Positions 17,322 to 25,547 of a DNA stretch of 64,000 nt are shown in pieces. Numbering within the stretch: the stretch's first letter is position 1; each line of letters starts with the position of its first letter. Under the pieces are notes generated by a model. It ran no database searches and had not been told where the DNA came from. It saw only the letters and a list, made by a program, of their open reading frames with translations. The stretch is taken from positions 186,001-250,000 of the forward strand of contig NZ_JAPIUX010000001.1 in assembly GCF_026240015.1 (NCBI RefSeq). The letters run 5' to 3'. A program made the position numbers and the translations under genes. The DNA comes from Acetobacter farinalis. Its GTDB lineage: Bacteria; Pseudomonadota; Alphaproteobacteria; Acetobacterales; Acetobacteraceae.

Positions 17322-18569
17322 ATGTCAGTCGAAATCAAGGTGCCGACACTGGGTGAGAGCGTCACAACAGCCACAGTTGCAAAATGGCTGAAAAAAGCAG
17401 GGGATACCGTTGCTGCGGACGAACCGGTTGTTGAGCTTGAAACCGACAAGGTGAGCGTGGAAGTCTCCGCCCCTCAGGCTGGTGTGCTGGGTGCGGCAGT
17501 GGCGAAAGAGGGTGATGAAGTGGAGGTTGGCGCTCTGCTGACCACGCTGGAACCCGGCGGCGCCGGGGCTGCAAAGTCTGCGGCCAAAGCCGCTCCGGCC
17601 GAGCAGAAGACTGCTCCCGCAGCCGCTGCACCGGCAGCTCCTGCTGCCCCGGCCCCCAAGGCGGCACCGGCTTCCGCCCCGGCGGTGGATGCCGCAGCAG
17701 CCCTGCCCGCCGCGCGCAAGATCATGGCCGAACATGGCCTGAGTGCCGAGCAGCTTGGTGCGGGCACCGGCAAGGATGGTCGTCTGACCAAAGGGGATGT
17801 TCTGGGCTTTCTGGCTCAGCCGCCGGTGGCTCAGGCCCCCGCCGCGCCGAAACCCGCCCGGAATGATGACCCGCGTGAAGAACGCGTGAAGATGACGCGC
17901 CTGCGCCGGACCATTGCCCGCCGCTTGAAAGATGCGCAGAACACCGCAGCTATTCTCACAACCTTTAACGAGGTTGATCTTTCCGAAGCCATGGCCATGC
18001 GTGCGGAGTATCAGGACGCATTTGTGAAAAAGCATGGTGTGAAGCTGGGCTTTATGTCCATCTTCTCCCGCGCCGTGATTGCCGCGCTGAAGGAATTTCC
18101 GGCCATTAACGCCGAAATTGATGGGGATGACGTGATTTATCGCGACTTCATCAATCTCGGGATTGCCGTGGGTGGCCCGAACGGGCTGGTGGTGCCGGTT
18201 ATCAAGAATGCCGATACGCTGAGCTATGCCCAGATTGAAAAAACCATTGCCGGTTTCGGGAAAGCCGCGCGTGAAGGCACGCTGAAAATTGATGATCTGG
18301 CCGGTGGTACCTTCTCCATCACCAATGGCGGGATTTACGGCTCCCTGCTGTCCACCCCGATCCTGAACGCCCCGCAGTCCGGTATTCTGGGCATGCACTC
18401 CATTCAGGAACGCCCTGTGGCCGTGAACGGGCAGGTGGTGATCCGCCCGATGATGTATATCGCACTGTCCTATGATCATCGCATTGTGGACGGGAAAGAG
18501 GCGGTCAGCTTCCTTGTTCGCATCAAGCAGCATGTGGAAGACCCGCGCCGTCTTCTTATTGACGTCTGA
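17322..18569 (+). CDS. odhB: Dihydrolipoamide succinyltransferase (E2 of 2-oxoglutarate dehydrogenase)
   Basis: Core E2 enzyme that moves the succinyl group from lipoate to CoA. The 415 residues run as follows: lipoyl domain 1-77 with lipoyl lysine K43 in ETDKVSVEV, an Ala/Pro linker (80-125), a peripheral-subunit-binding domain (about 127-165, PAARKIMAEHG), and a catalytic domain ending in the active-site HRIVDG (386-391). GAAGGAAATGGGG lies upstream of the ATG. The gene is also known as sucB. Its lipoyl domain is strikingly similar to that of the downstream lpd. Confidence 0.97.
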   Translation: MSVEIKVPTLGESVTTATVAKWLKKAGDTVAADEPVVELETDKVSVEVSAPQAGVLGAAVAKEGDEVEVGALLTTLEPGGAGAAKSAAKAAPAEQKTAPAAAAPAAPAAPAPKAAPASAPAVDAAAALPAARKIMAEHGLSAEQLGAGTGKDGRLTKGDVLGFLAQPPVAQAPAAPKPARNDDPREERVKMTRLRRTIARRLKDAQNTAAILTTFNEVDLSEAMAMRAEYQDAFVKKHGVKLGFMSIFSRAVIAALKEFPAINAEIDGDDVIYRDFINLGIAVGGPNGLVVPVIKNADTLSYAQIEKTIAGFGKAAREGTLKIDDLAGGTFSITNGGIYGSLLSTPILNAPQSGILGMHSIQERPVAVNGQVVIRPMMYIALSYDHRIVDGKEAVSFLVRIKQHVEDPRRLLIDV

Positions 18570-18649
18570 GACTGTTCAGGGCTGGCAGGAGGAAACTCCC
18601 GCCAGCCTTTGTGTTTTACGTACCCCTGACCGCGAGCGAGAGCAAAGCC

Positions 18650-20377
18650 ATGCCGATTGAAATCAAGGTTCCGTCCCTTGGAGAAAGTGTTACCACCGCC
18701 ACCGTAGGGAAGTGGCTCAAGCAGCCGGGAGACGCCGTGAAGGCGGATGAACCGGTTGTAGAGCTGGAAACGGACAAGGTGAGCGTGGAAGTGCCCGCTC
18801 CGGCGGATGGTCGGCTGGCAGGCCATGCGGTTGCGGAAGGGGATGAAGTGAGCGTGGGCGCTGTGCTGGCCACGCTGGAAAAGGGTGCGGCTGGTGCTGC
18901 CCCGGCTCCGGCTTCCGGTGCGGCAAAGGCGGAAAAACCTGCCCCCGCAGCAAAAGCCGCAGCCCCCGCTGCTGCACAGGTGCCCGCCCAGACGGATTAT
19001 GATGTGGTGGTGATTGGCGCTGGCCCCGGCGGGTATGTGTGCGCCATCCGGGCGGCACAGCTTGGGTTCAAGGTGGCCTGTGTGGAAAAACGCGCCACAC
19101 TGGGGGGCACCTGCCTGAATGTGGGCTGCATTCCTTCCAAGGCGCTGCTTCAGTCTTCTGAAAACTATCATGCCGCAAGCCATGATTTTGCGGATCATGG
19201 GGTCGTGATTGAGAGCGTGAAGCTTGACCTTGCCCGGATGCAGGCCCGCAAGGCGGATATTGTTGGCGCGAACGTGAAGGGTGTCGAATATCTCTTCAAG
19301 AAAAACGGCATCACCTGGCTGAAAGGCCACGGCAAGGTGGAAGGCACTGGCCGGATTACGGTGGATGGCAAGCCGGTTACGGCAAAGCACATCATTATTG
19401 CCAGCGGGAGTGACAGCGCGGGCCTGCCGGGCATTGAGGTGGATGAAAAAACCATTGTCACCTCAACAGGCGCACTGGAACTCTCCGAAGTGCCGAAGCG
19501 CCTTGTGGTGATTGGCGGCGGTGTGATCGGCCTTGAGCTGGGGAGCGTCTGGCAGCGCCTTGGCGCGGACGTGACGGTGATTGAATATCTCAACCGTCTG
19601 GTGCCGGGCACGGATAATGAAGTTGCCACCCAGTTCCAGAAGCTGCTGGTCAAGCAGGGCTTCAAGCTGAAGCTGGGCCATAAGGTGACCAAAGCCGAGA
19701 AAACCAAAAAAGGCGTGGTGCTGACAGTTGAACCGGCCGCCGGTGGTGCCGCGGAAACGCTGGAGGCCGACATTGTTCTGCTGGCCGTGGGCCGCACCGC
19801 TGCCAGCAAGGGTATGGGGCTGGAGGAAGCCGGGATTGAGCTGGACAAGCGCGGCCGCGTGGTGACAGACGCCCATTTTGCCACCAACGTTCCGGGCATT
19901 TACGCCATTGGGGATGTGATTGCCGGACCGATGCTGGCGCACAAGGCTGAAGAAGAAGGCGTGGCTCTGGCCGAAATTCTGGCAGGCCAGGCCGGGCATG
20001 TGAATTATGACGCCATTCCGGGTGTGATCTACACATGGCCGGAAGTAGCCTCCGTCGGCTTTACGGAAGAGCAGCTCAAGGAAAAGGGAACGGCTTATAA
20101 AACGGGCAAGTTCCCCTTCATGGCCAATGGCCGTGCGCGGGCGCTGGGCATGACGGACGGATTCGTGAAGGTTCTGGCTTGCGAGAAAACTGACCGTGTT
20201 CTGGGCGTGCATATCATCGGCCCGTGTGCGGGTGAGCTGATTGCCGAAGCCACCATGGCGATTGAGTTCGGGGCCTCCGCCGAGGATATCGGTCGGGTGT
20301 GCCATGCCCACCCCACACTCAGTGAAGCGGTAAAGGAAGCCGCTCTGGGGGCTGATAAACGCTCGATCAATATTTGA
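18650..20377 (+). CDS. lpd: Dihydrolipoamide dehydrogenase (E3) with N-terminal lipoyl domain
   Basis: Flavoprotein that reoxidises lipoate with NAD+. The 575-residue protein is about 100 residues longer than classical E3 because it begins with a lipoyl domain (1-77, K43 in ETDKVSVEV) and an Ala/Pro linker. The FAD motif VIGAGPGGY follows near residue 120, then the redox disulfide C155/C160 in GTCLNVGCIPSKALL, the NAD motif VIGGGVIGLELG, and the C-terminal active-site HAHPTLSE. I chose the ATG at 18650 because it gives a lipoyl start aligned with OdhB; a GTG at 18611 would add 13 residues. It is the third gene of the sucA cluster. Confidence 0.96.
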   Translation: MPIEIKVPSLGESVTTATVGKWLKQPGDAVKADEPVVELETDKVSVEVPAPADGRLAGHAVAEGDEVSVGAVLATLEKGAAGAAPAPASGAAKAEKPAPAAKAAAPAAAQVPAQTDYDVVVIGAGPGGYVCAIRAAQLGFKVACVEKRATLGGTCLNVGCIPSKALLQSSENYHAASHDFADHGVVIESVKLDLARMQARKADIVGANVKGVEYLFKKNGITWLKGHGKVEGTGRITVDGKPVTAKHIIIASGSDSAGLPGIEVDEKTIVTSTGALELSEVPKRLVVIGGGVIGLELGSVWQRLGADVTVIEYLNRLVPGTDNEVATQFQKLLVKQGFKLKLGHKVTKAEKTKKGVVLTVEPAAGGAAETLEADIVLLAVGRTAASKGMGLEEAGIELDKRGRVVTDAHFATNVPGIYAIGDVIAGPMLAHKAEEEGVALAEILAGQAGHVNYDAIPGVIYTWPEVASVGFTEEQLKEKGTAYKTGKFPFMANGRARALGMTDGFVKVLACEKTDRVLGVHIIGPCAGELIAEATMAIEFGASAEDIGRVCHAHPTLSEAVKEAALGADKRSINI

Positions 20378-20442
20378 CGATTTCCCTCCTGCGGAAAGGA
20401 ATGCCATAATCTTTTCTGCGAATTGGGCAGGAGAGACTTGGT

Positions 20443-21444
20443 ATGTCAGGGGCAAGGTGTCCGACACTTCTTTTTATCGCCGGCAGCTTGTTTCTTGTGC
20501 CGGGCCTGGCTCAGGCCGCGGGTGTCCCTCCTTCGCCCCGTGCCGGGCAGGAAGGGGGCCAGCCCGCGCAGGCTGATCAGGAGGGTGCTCCTTCTCCCGC
20601 ACTGTCTCCGGCGGAGCCGGTGCTGAAAGAAGCGCCGCCCCTGCCGGACCTTCCGGTGCTGAATGAAGCGGAAGCCCGGGCCGAGGCCACCCGCCTGAAC
20701 AGTGCCTTCCGGCATGAGGTGCCGGTGGCGCTGAAAGTCTCAGCCACACAGAAAGCCGCATGGATCACGCTGGCGCAGGAACAGATCCACCAAGCCTCTT
20801 TCCGGCTGGACCGGCCACAGGTTCTGCTGGTGGTGGACCGTAATCCCGCCGTACAGCGCATGTGCCTGATGCTGGCGCTTCCCGGCCGGTCAGACTGGCA
20901 GGTGATTGGCAGCACGAAAGTGTCCACCGGCACCACAGGGCGGAAGTTCTATTACATCACCCCCACCGGTGTGTTTACCAATACAGCCGATATTCTTGGC
21001 TACCGTGCTTTGGGCACCAAGAACGAGAATGGCATTATGGGTAACGGCACCAAGGGCATGCGGGTGTGGGATTTTGGCTGGCAGTGGGCGGAAAAAGGCT
21101 GGCTGCCATCGCGTGAAAAAGGGCAGATCCGGCTGGAAATGCACGCAACGGACCCTGTCTATCTGGAAAGCCGTCTGGGCCATGTGGCCTCTGAAGGTTG
21201 TATCCGTATTCCCTCTTCCCTGAATGTCTTTATTGATAAGCATGGGCTGATTGACGCGGAATATGAGCAGATGGCGGTGATTGATGACCGCTTCCGTGCG
21301 TTGCTGCGGCCGGACCGGGTGGCGTCCCGGCTGGCGGGGTCTGCCGTGGTGGTGGTGGACAGTGCGAACAGGCCTGACCTCGCGCATGTCACGATTACTG
21401 AAAACAAGACAACAACACGCCGCACCGCGCAAACGCATAGCTGA
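20443..21444 (+). CDS. L,D-transpeptidase (YkuD family), exported
   Basis: Peptidoglycan cross-linking or lipoprotein-anchoring enzyme of the YkuD fold. The 333 residues begin with a Sec signal peptide (about 1-25, ending GLAQAAG) and a Pro/Ala/Glu-rich spacer. The catalytic stretch is HATD...GHVASEGCIR, with nucleophile C253; Glu replaces the usual His just before GC (ASEGC rather than ASHGC). A good ribosome site (CAGGAGAGACTT) precedes the ATG. It follows lpd by 65 bases and ends at a strong terminator. Which transpeptidation it performs cannot be told from sequence. Confidence 0.88.
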   Translation: MSGARCPTLLFIAGSLFLVPGLAQAAGVPPSPRAGQEGGQPAQADQEGAPSPALSPAEPVLKEAPPLPDLPVLNEAEARAEATRLNSAFRHEVPVALKVSATQKAAWITLAQEQIHQASFRLDRPQVLLVVDRNPAVQRMCLMLALPGRSDWQVIGSTKVSTGTTGRKFYYITPTGVFTNTADILGYRALGTKNENGIMGNGTKGMRVWDFGWQWAEKGWLPSREKGQIRLEMHATDPVYLESRLGHVASEGCIRIPSSLNVFIDKHGLIDAEYEQMAVIDDRFRALLRPDRVASRLAGSAVVVVDSANRPDLAHVTITENKTTTRRTAQTHS

Positions 21445-21463
21445 AGGCGTGGTGAGGGTTTAA

Positions 21464-21497
21464 AAAAAGCGTGCGGGGTTTCCCTCGCACGCCTTTT
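21464..21497. terminator. Bidirectional rho-independent terminator
   Basis: The stem GCGTGCG...CGCACGC (21469-21492) is flanked by an A-run on the left and TTTT on the right. It serves the L,D-transpeptidase gene (+) and possibly the DUF3597 gene (-), which end on either side. Confidence 0.85.
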
Positions 21498-21535
21498 CTG
21501 TTTCCGCAGGTCTGCAGAAATGCAGGGCGTGGCCC

Positions 21536-21925
21536 TTACAGGTCGGCAGGCACCTTGCCGCCATTTGCAGCCAGTTTCTGGCGCACTTCCTTGATCAGCC
21601 AGACGTTCATGGTGGCGGAATCTTCCGTATCGCCCGTGTAGCCCAGTTCAGCGGCCAGCTTCTTGCGGGCATCCAGAGAGCTGTCCAGGCCCAGAAGCTT
21701 CAGCAGGTCCACAATGGATTCTTTCCAGTTGAGGTTCTGCCCGTTCTGTGCGGCCAGGCCTGTCAGAACGGCATCAATGTCCACCGGAGCAGCCGGGGCG
21801 GCTGCTGCAGCAGAAGCAGAGGATGCGGCTGCCGGAGCGGCAGATGCATCAGCGGGAGCAGCAGACGGTGTGGCAGCGCTCGCGTGGTGGAAAATGGAGG
21901 AGAGGATTGTGCCGAAAATGCTCAT
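21536..21925 (-). CDS. DUF3597 domain protein
   Basis: A 129-residue protein. The first ~48 residues are short hydrophobic then Ala/Ser/Pro-rich (low complexity). The C-terminal ~80 residues form the conserved DUF3597 helical domain with WKESIVDLLKLLGLDSSLDAR and a final EVRQKLAANGG. No catalytic motif or clear signal peptide is visible. Members are common in proteobacteria near cell-envelope genes and have unknown function. It is monocistronic, convergent with the L,D-transpeptidase and downstream of ahcY. Confidence 0.85.
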   Translation of the reverse strand: MSIFGTILSSIFHHASAATPSAAPADASAAPAAASSASAAAAAPAAPVDIDAVLTGLAAQNGQNLNWKESIVDLLKLLGLDSSLDARKKLAAELGYTGDTEDSATMNVWLIKEVRQKLAANGGKVPADL

Positions 21926-22078
21926 TCTGAAAAGTCCTTTCGTAACAGACAGAACTCAGCCCCAGCCCGGAGAACGGTGCCGCGTGCTGACGCATGTCCT
22001 TGCAGACCATACACCAATAGGCGTGGTTGCAAAGGAAGCTGCGCTTCGGATTGAACGATTTGCATGAGGGAGAGGCAG

Positions 22079-22153
22079 CCCCTGCCTGCCAGACAGGCAG
22101 AGCAGGGGATGCGGAGGAAAGACGCGGCGGCCCGCCGGGAAGGCAGGGCCGCC
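22079..22153 (-). terminator. Two hairpins downstream of ahcY
   Basis: GGCGGCCC/GGGCCGCC (22126-22153) lies 19 bases after the ahcY stop and is followed on the minus strand by a pyrimidine-rich stretch. A second long hairpin, CCCCTGC-CTGCC/GGCAG-a-GCAGGGG, spans 22079-22108. They are probable transcription end structures for ahcY; the U-tracts are weak. Confidence 0.55.
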
Positions 22154-22171
22154 GGTCTGCCCGGGGTAGTT

Positions 22172-23461
22172 TTAGTAGCGGTATTCTTCGTGCTTGAACG
22201 GGCCGTTGACCGGCACGTCAATGTAGTCAGCCTGCGTCTGGCTCAGGGTGCTGAGCTGTGCGCCAACCTTGGCCAGGTGCAGGAAGGCTACTTTCTCATC
22301 CAGCTTTTTGGGCAGGGTGTAGACCTTGGGTTCGTACTTGCCTGCCGGTGCTGTCCAGAGTTCGATCTGGGCCAGCGTCTGGTTGGTGAAGGAGGCGGAC
22401 ATCACGAAGGAGGGGTGGCCCGTGGCGTTGCCAAGGTTCACCAGACGGCCTTCGGAGAGGATGATCAGGCGCTTGCCATCAGGGAACACAACTTCATCCA
22501 CCTGCGGCTTGATGTTGTCCCATGTGAAGTTGCGCAGGGCGTTGATCTGGATTTCAGAATCGAAGTGCCCGATGTTGCACACAATGGCGCGGTGCTTCAT
22601 GGCGCGCATGTGCTCAAGCGTGATGACATCCACGTTGCCGGTTGCGGTCACGAAAATATCGCCACGGGGGGCGGCGGCTTCCATGGTCACTACTTCATAG
22701 CCTTCCATGGCGGCCTGAAGAGCGCAGATCGGGTCAACTTCCGTCACCAGCACGCGGCAGCCTGCGTTGCGCAGGGAGGCGGCGGAGCCTTTGCCCACGT
22801 CACCATAACCCGCCACAACGGCAATCTTGCCAGCCATCATCACGTCTGTGCCACGGCGGATGGCATCCACCAGGCTTTCGCGGCAGCCGTACAGGTTGTC
22901 GAACTTGGATTTGGTGACGCTGTCATTCACGTTGATGGCCGGAACCTTCAGCGTGCCTTTTTTCTGCATTTCCCACAGGCGGTGCACACCGGTTGTGGTT
23001 TCTTCAGACAGGCCTTTCACGTTGGCCAGCAGTTCCGGATACTTGTCATGCATCATGATGGTGAGGTCACCCCCATCATCCAGAATCATGTTCGGGGTCC
23101 AGCCATCGGGGCCCTGAATGGTCTGCTCGATGCACCAGTTGAATTCGTCTTCCGTCAGGCCTTTCCAGGCGAACACGGGAACGCCGGCGGCGGCAACAGC
23201 CGCTGCGGCCTGATCCTGTGTGGAGAAGATGTTGCAGGAAGACCAGCGCACGGTTGCACCCAGAGCCGTGAGCGTTTCAATCAGCACCGCGGTCTGGATG
23301 GTCATGTGCAGGCAGCCTGCAATGCGCGCGCCCTTCAGCGGCTGGCTGGCGCCGTATTCCTCACGGAGCGCCATCAGGCCCGGCATTTCGCCTTCCGCGA
23401 TGGAAATTTCCTTGCGGCCCCAATCCGCGAGCGAGAGGTCTTTAACCTTATAGTCGGTCAT
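22172..23461 (-). CDS. ahcY: S-adenosyl-L-homocysteine hydrolase
   Basis: Splits S-adenosylhomocysteine to adenosine and homocysteine, clearing the product inhibitor of methyltransferases. The 429 residues include the substrate-domain segment ARIAGCLHMTIQTAVLIETL, the NAD-binding motif VVAGYGDVGKGSAASLR near the middle, and the conserved C-terminal ...NGPFKHEEYRY. AGGCAGGA lies 6-8 bases before the ATG. It stands alone, divergent from plsC, with a structured leader between them. At least five methyltransferase genes lie in this window, but no operon link is visible. Confidence 0.97.
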   Translation of the reverse strand: MTDYKVKDLSLADWGRKEISIAEGEMPGLMALREEYGASQPLKGARIAGCLHMTIQTAVLIETLTALGATVRWSSCNIFSTQDQAAAAVAAAGVPVFAWKGLTEDEFNWCIEQTIQGPDGWTPNMILDDGGDLTIMMHDKYPELLANVKGLSEETTTGVHRLWEMQKKGTLKVPAINVNDSVTKSKFDNLYGCRESLVDAIRRGTDVMMAGKIAVVAGYGDVGKGSAASLRNAGCRVLVTEVDPICALQAAMEGYEVVTMEAAAPRGDIFVTATGNVDVITLEHMRAMKHRAIVCNIGHFDSEIQINALRNFTWDNIKPQVDEVVFPDGKRLIILSEGRLVNLGNATGHPSFVMSASFTNQTLAQIELWTAPAGKYEPKVYTLPKKLDEKVAFLHLAKVGAQLSTLSQTQADYIDVPVNGPFKHEEYRY

Positions 23462-23515
23462 GATTGTCCTGCCTCATGTCAAAATCGAGCGTTTCTATAC
23501 AGGCTGGGAGGCGGG

Positions 23516-23565
23516 CAGGCCAGCCGTAACCCGCATCCTTGCGATGCAAACCTGCGGGACTGCTT
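23516..23565 (-). promoter_or_regulatory. Structured leader upstream of ahcY
   Basis: The 174-base ahcY/plsC spacer contains nested inverted repeats: an outer CCCGC/GCGGG pair and an inner GCATC/GATGC pair that share bases, so two alternative stems are possible (within 23530-23560). It could be an attenuator or ligand-responsive leader of ahcY. It does not match the SAH riboswitch core as I remember it. Confidence 0.3.
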
Positions 23566-23635
23566 GCCAGAGAGGCGGTTTTCTGGTCTCCACAAGGCAG
23601 ATTATTCCTCTGAACAGCATCTGTCTGGCGTGGTT

Positions 23636-24388
23636 ATGGCTTTGCTCCGGTCCGTTCTTTTCAATGTTCTGGCTTTTGTGCTGACCCTGCTGATGGGCGT
23701 GGGCGCCTTTCCCATCCGCTGGTTCGCAAAGCGGTATGCACTTCCCTATGCCCGGCTCTGGGCGCGTCTGGTTCTGCTGCTGTTCCGCAGGATTTGCGGG
23801 GTGGAGGTGCGCATTACCGGGCAGGAGAATCTGGCCGCCGCAGGGCAGGGGCCGATGCTGATAGCCTCCCAGCACCAGTCGGCGTTTGATACGTTGATCT
23901 GGATGCTGCTGCTGCCGCGTCCCTCTTACGTGATGAAGGGCGAGCTGCGCCGCATCCCGCTGCTGGGGCCAATGCTGATTCTGGCAGGCATGATGCCGAT
24001 TGAACGCGCCGCCGGGGCCAAGGCCATGCGTGTGCTGCTGCGGGAGACGGAAAAGGCGGTGGCGGCCGGGAAGCAGATTGTCATCTTCCCCGAAGGCACG
24101 CGCACAGCCCCCGGCGCGCAGGTGCCGCTCAAGCCCGGTATTGCCGCCATGGCGGCCCATGCGGGGCTGCCGGTTGTGCCGGTGGCGACCAATTCCGGCC
24201 TGTTCTGGGGGCGGAACGCGTTTTTAAAGCGGCCGGGTGTGCTGTACGTGGCCATCGGGGCTCCTGTTGCGCCTGCAAACCGGAAGCTTCTGCTGGGTGA
24301 GATTGAAAAGAGCTGGCGTGTACTTGAGCAGGACTTTGCCACACCGGGTATCACGGCGCAGGCGCAGGAGGCCCCGCACGGGGGATAA
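23636..24388 (+). CDS. plsC: 1-acyl-sn-glycerol-3-phosphate acyltransferase
   Basis: Membrane-anchored enzyme that makes phosphatidic acid from lysophosphatidic acid. The 250 residues include an N-terminal hydrophobic anchor (8-28), the acyltransferase HX4D motif (H80...D85 in HQSAFD) and FPEGTR (151-156). The ATG at 23636 was chosen; a GTG two codons upstream is equally possible. The open frame extending far upstream runs antisense to ahcY and was discarded. It complements plsY at 5,784. Confidence 0.93.
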   Translation: MALLRSVLFNVLAFVLTLLMGVGAFPIRWFAKRYALPYARLWARLVLLLFRRICGVEVRITGQENLAAAGQGPMLIASQHQSAFDTLIWMLLLPRPSYVMKGELRRIPLLGPMLILAGMMPIERAAGAKAMRVLLRETEKAVAAGKQIVIFPEGTRTAPGAQVPLKPGIAAMAAHAGLPVVPVATNSGLFWGRNAFLKRPGVLYVAIGAPVAPANRKLLLGEIEKSWRVLEQDFATPGITAQAQEAPHGG

Positions 24389-24795
24389 CCCGGATTATCC
24401 TGTGGATAACTTTGTGGATGCACAGATCAGACTTTTCTGCTCAGCGCTGTAAATGCAGAGTTTTTCTGCTCAGTTCCAGTAAATGCGCTGGCGAATACTG
24501 GTGAGGTTGTCTTCCTGATTTTGATTGAAAATTAATAAAATCTTTTCAAGAAAACGATTTTTTCAATTTTAAACTTTTATGAAGATCCATCGTAAAACTG
24601 TCATTTTCTCAGTCGCTGCTTTGGAGCAGGCGTTCTGCGCAGGGGTGTGCGGAATGTGGACAAAAAACGGGAGCGCGGAAAAACCCGTATGAAACAGGCG
24701 TTTGCGAGCGCAGAAGCGGGGGCCTGTCCGGGGTGTTTGAGAGGAGATGAAATTTTGGTAAGCGTGGGGGCCTGTTCGCTCAGATAGAGTTTTTC
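24389..24795. other. 407-base AT-rich non-coding region with DnaA-box-like words and direct repeats
   Basis: No coding frame is credible here. Immediately after plsC lies the dyad TTATCC-tg-TGGATAA (24395-24409), which contains TGTGGATAA, a perfect DnaA-box word. TTTGTGGAT follows at 24411. Next come two direct repeats, TTTTCTGCTCAG-N6/7-AAATGC (24433-24456 and 24462-24486). An unusually AT-rich stretch (24517-24610) and a TGTGGACAA word near 24655 complete the region. The layout resembles an origin or a DnaA-binding locus. Without GC-skew or the chromosome map this remains a hypothesis; it may simply be a promoter region for the downstream gene. Confidence 0.4.
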
Positions 24796-25485
24796 ATGCC
24801 CCAGATGATGCCCGCCGTCCGGCTGCCGCCGTTTTTACTGCGCAATGCCCGCATTTTACCAGATCGGGATGACATTTTGCCGCTGTTGCCCAAAAACGCC
24901 GTGATTGCGGAGGTGGGCGTCATGACGGGGGATTTCTCCCGGAAAATCCTGACGGTTTGCAAACCACGGGTATTTTACGCGCTGGATATGTTCACCGTGC
25001 ATGAGTTGCCGGAGGTCTGGGGGCGTCCCTCTACTGAAATGTTTGCGGGTAAAACACATCAGGATTTTTATGAATCCCGCTTTGCCAGTGAGATTGCGGA
25101 AGGCCGGATGCGGGTGCTGGCAGGGGATAGCGGCGTGATGCTCGAGCAGCTTCCCGAGCGCGGGGTGGATGTCATTTATCTGGACGCCGACCATAATTAT
25201 CAGGCCGTGGTGCGTGATCTGGAGCTGTGCGAGCGCAAGCTGAAGCCGCATACAGGCTTGCTGGTGCTGAATGATTATATCATGGCAGATGGCGGCGGCC
25301 CGTATGGTGTGATTCAGGCCGCGCATGAGTTCATGCTGCGTTATGGTTGGGAAATGGTCATTTTTACCCTTCAGGAATACATGTATTGCGACATCGTTTT
25401 GCGCAAACACCCCGCCACGCGCCCGCGCCGTATTCTGCAAAGGCTTGTGCAGAAGCTGGGGTATAACGGTCTGGGGCGGTTCTAG
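24796..25485 (+). CDS. Class I SAM-dependent methyltransferase (Methyltransf_24-like)
   Basis: A 229-residue cytosolic protein with the SAM-binding motif EVGVMTGDFS (39-48), the acidic DVIYLDADHNY near residue 126 and a following helix VVRDLELCERKLKPHTG. This pattern is typical of small-molecule O-methyltransferases linked to glycan or natural-product genes. The substrate is unknown. Its codon use looks slightly more AT-rich than its neighbours (many ATT, TTT and GAT codons), and it follows the AT-rich spacer, so lateral acquisition is possible. No related biosynthetic genes flank it. Confidence 0.8.
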   Translation: MPQMMPAVRLPPFLLRNARILPDRDDILPLLPKNAVIAEVGVMTGDFSRKILTVCKPRVFYALDMFTVHELPEVWGRPSTEMFAGKTHQDFYESRFASEIAEGRMRVLAGDSGVMLEQLPERGVDVIYLDADHNYQAVVRDLELCERKLKPHTGLLVLNDYIMADGGGPYGVIQAAHEFMLRYGWEMVIFTLQEYMYCDIVLRKHPATRPRRILQRLVQKLGYNGLGRF

Positions 25486-25547
25486 GTGATCTCCCGCCAC
25501 TCCGGGTGCGAGAAATCCGCCGCGCGTTGCGGGAGCGCGCGGCCTGA

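Noticed and set aside
22064..23635. Long upstream extension of plsC
   Set aside because: Runs antisense to ahcY and lacks coding character; the acyltransferase starts near 23636.
23462..23635. SAH riboswitch upstream of ahcY
   Set aside because: The conserved core as I remember it is not present; only generic inverted repeats are visible.
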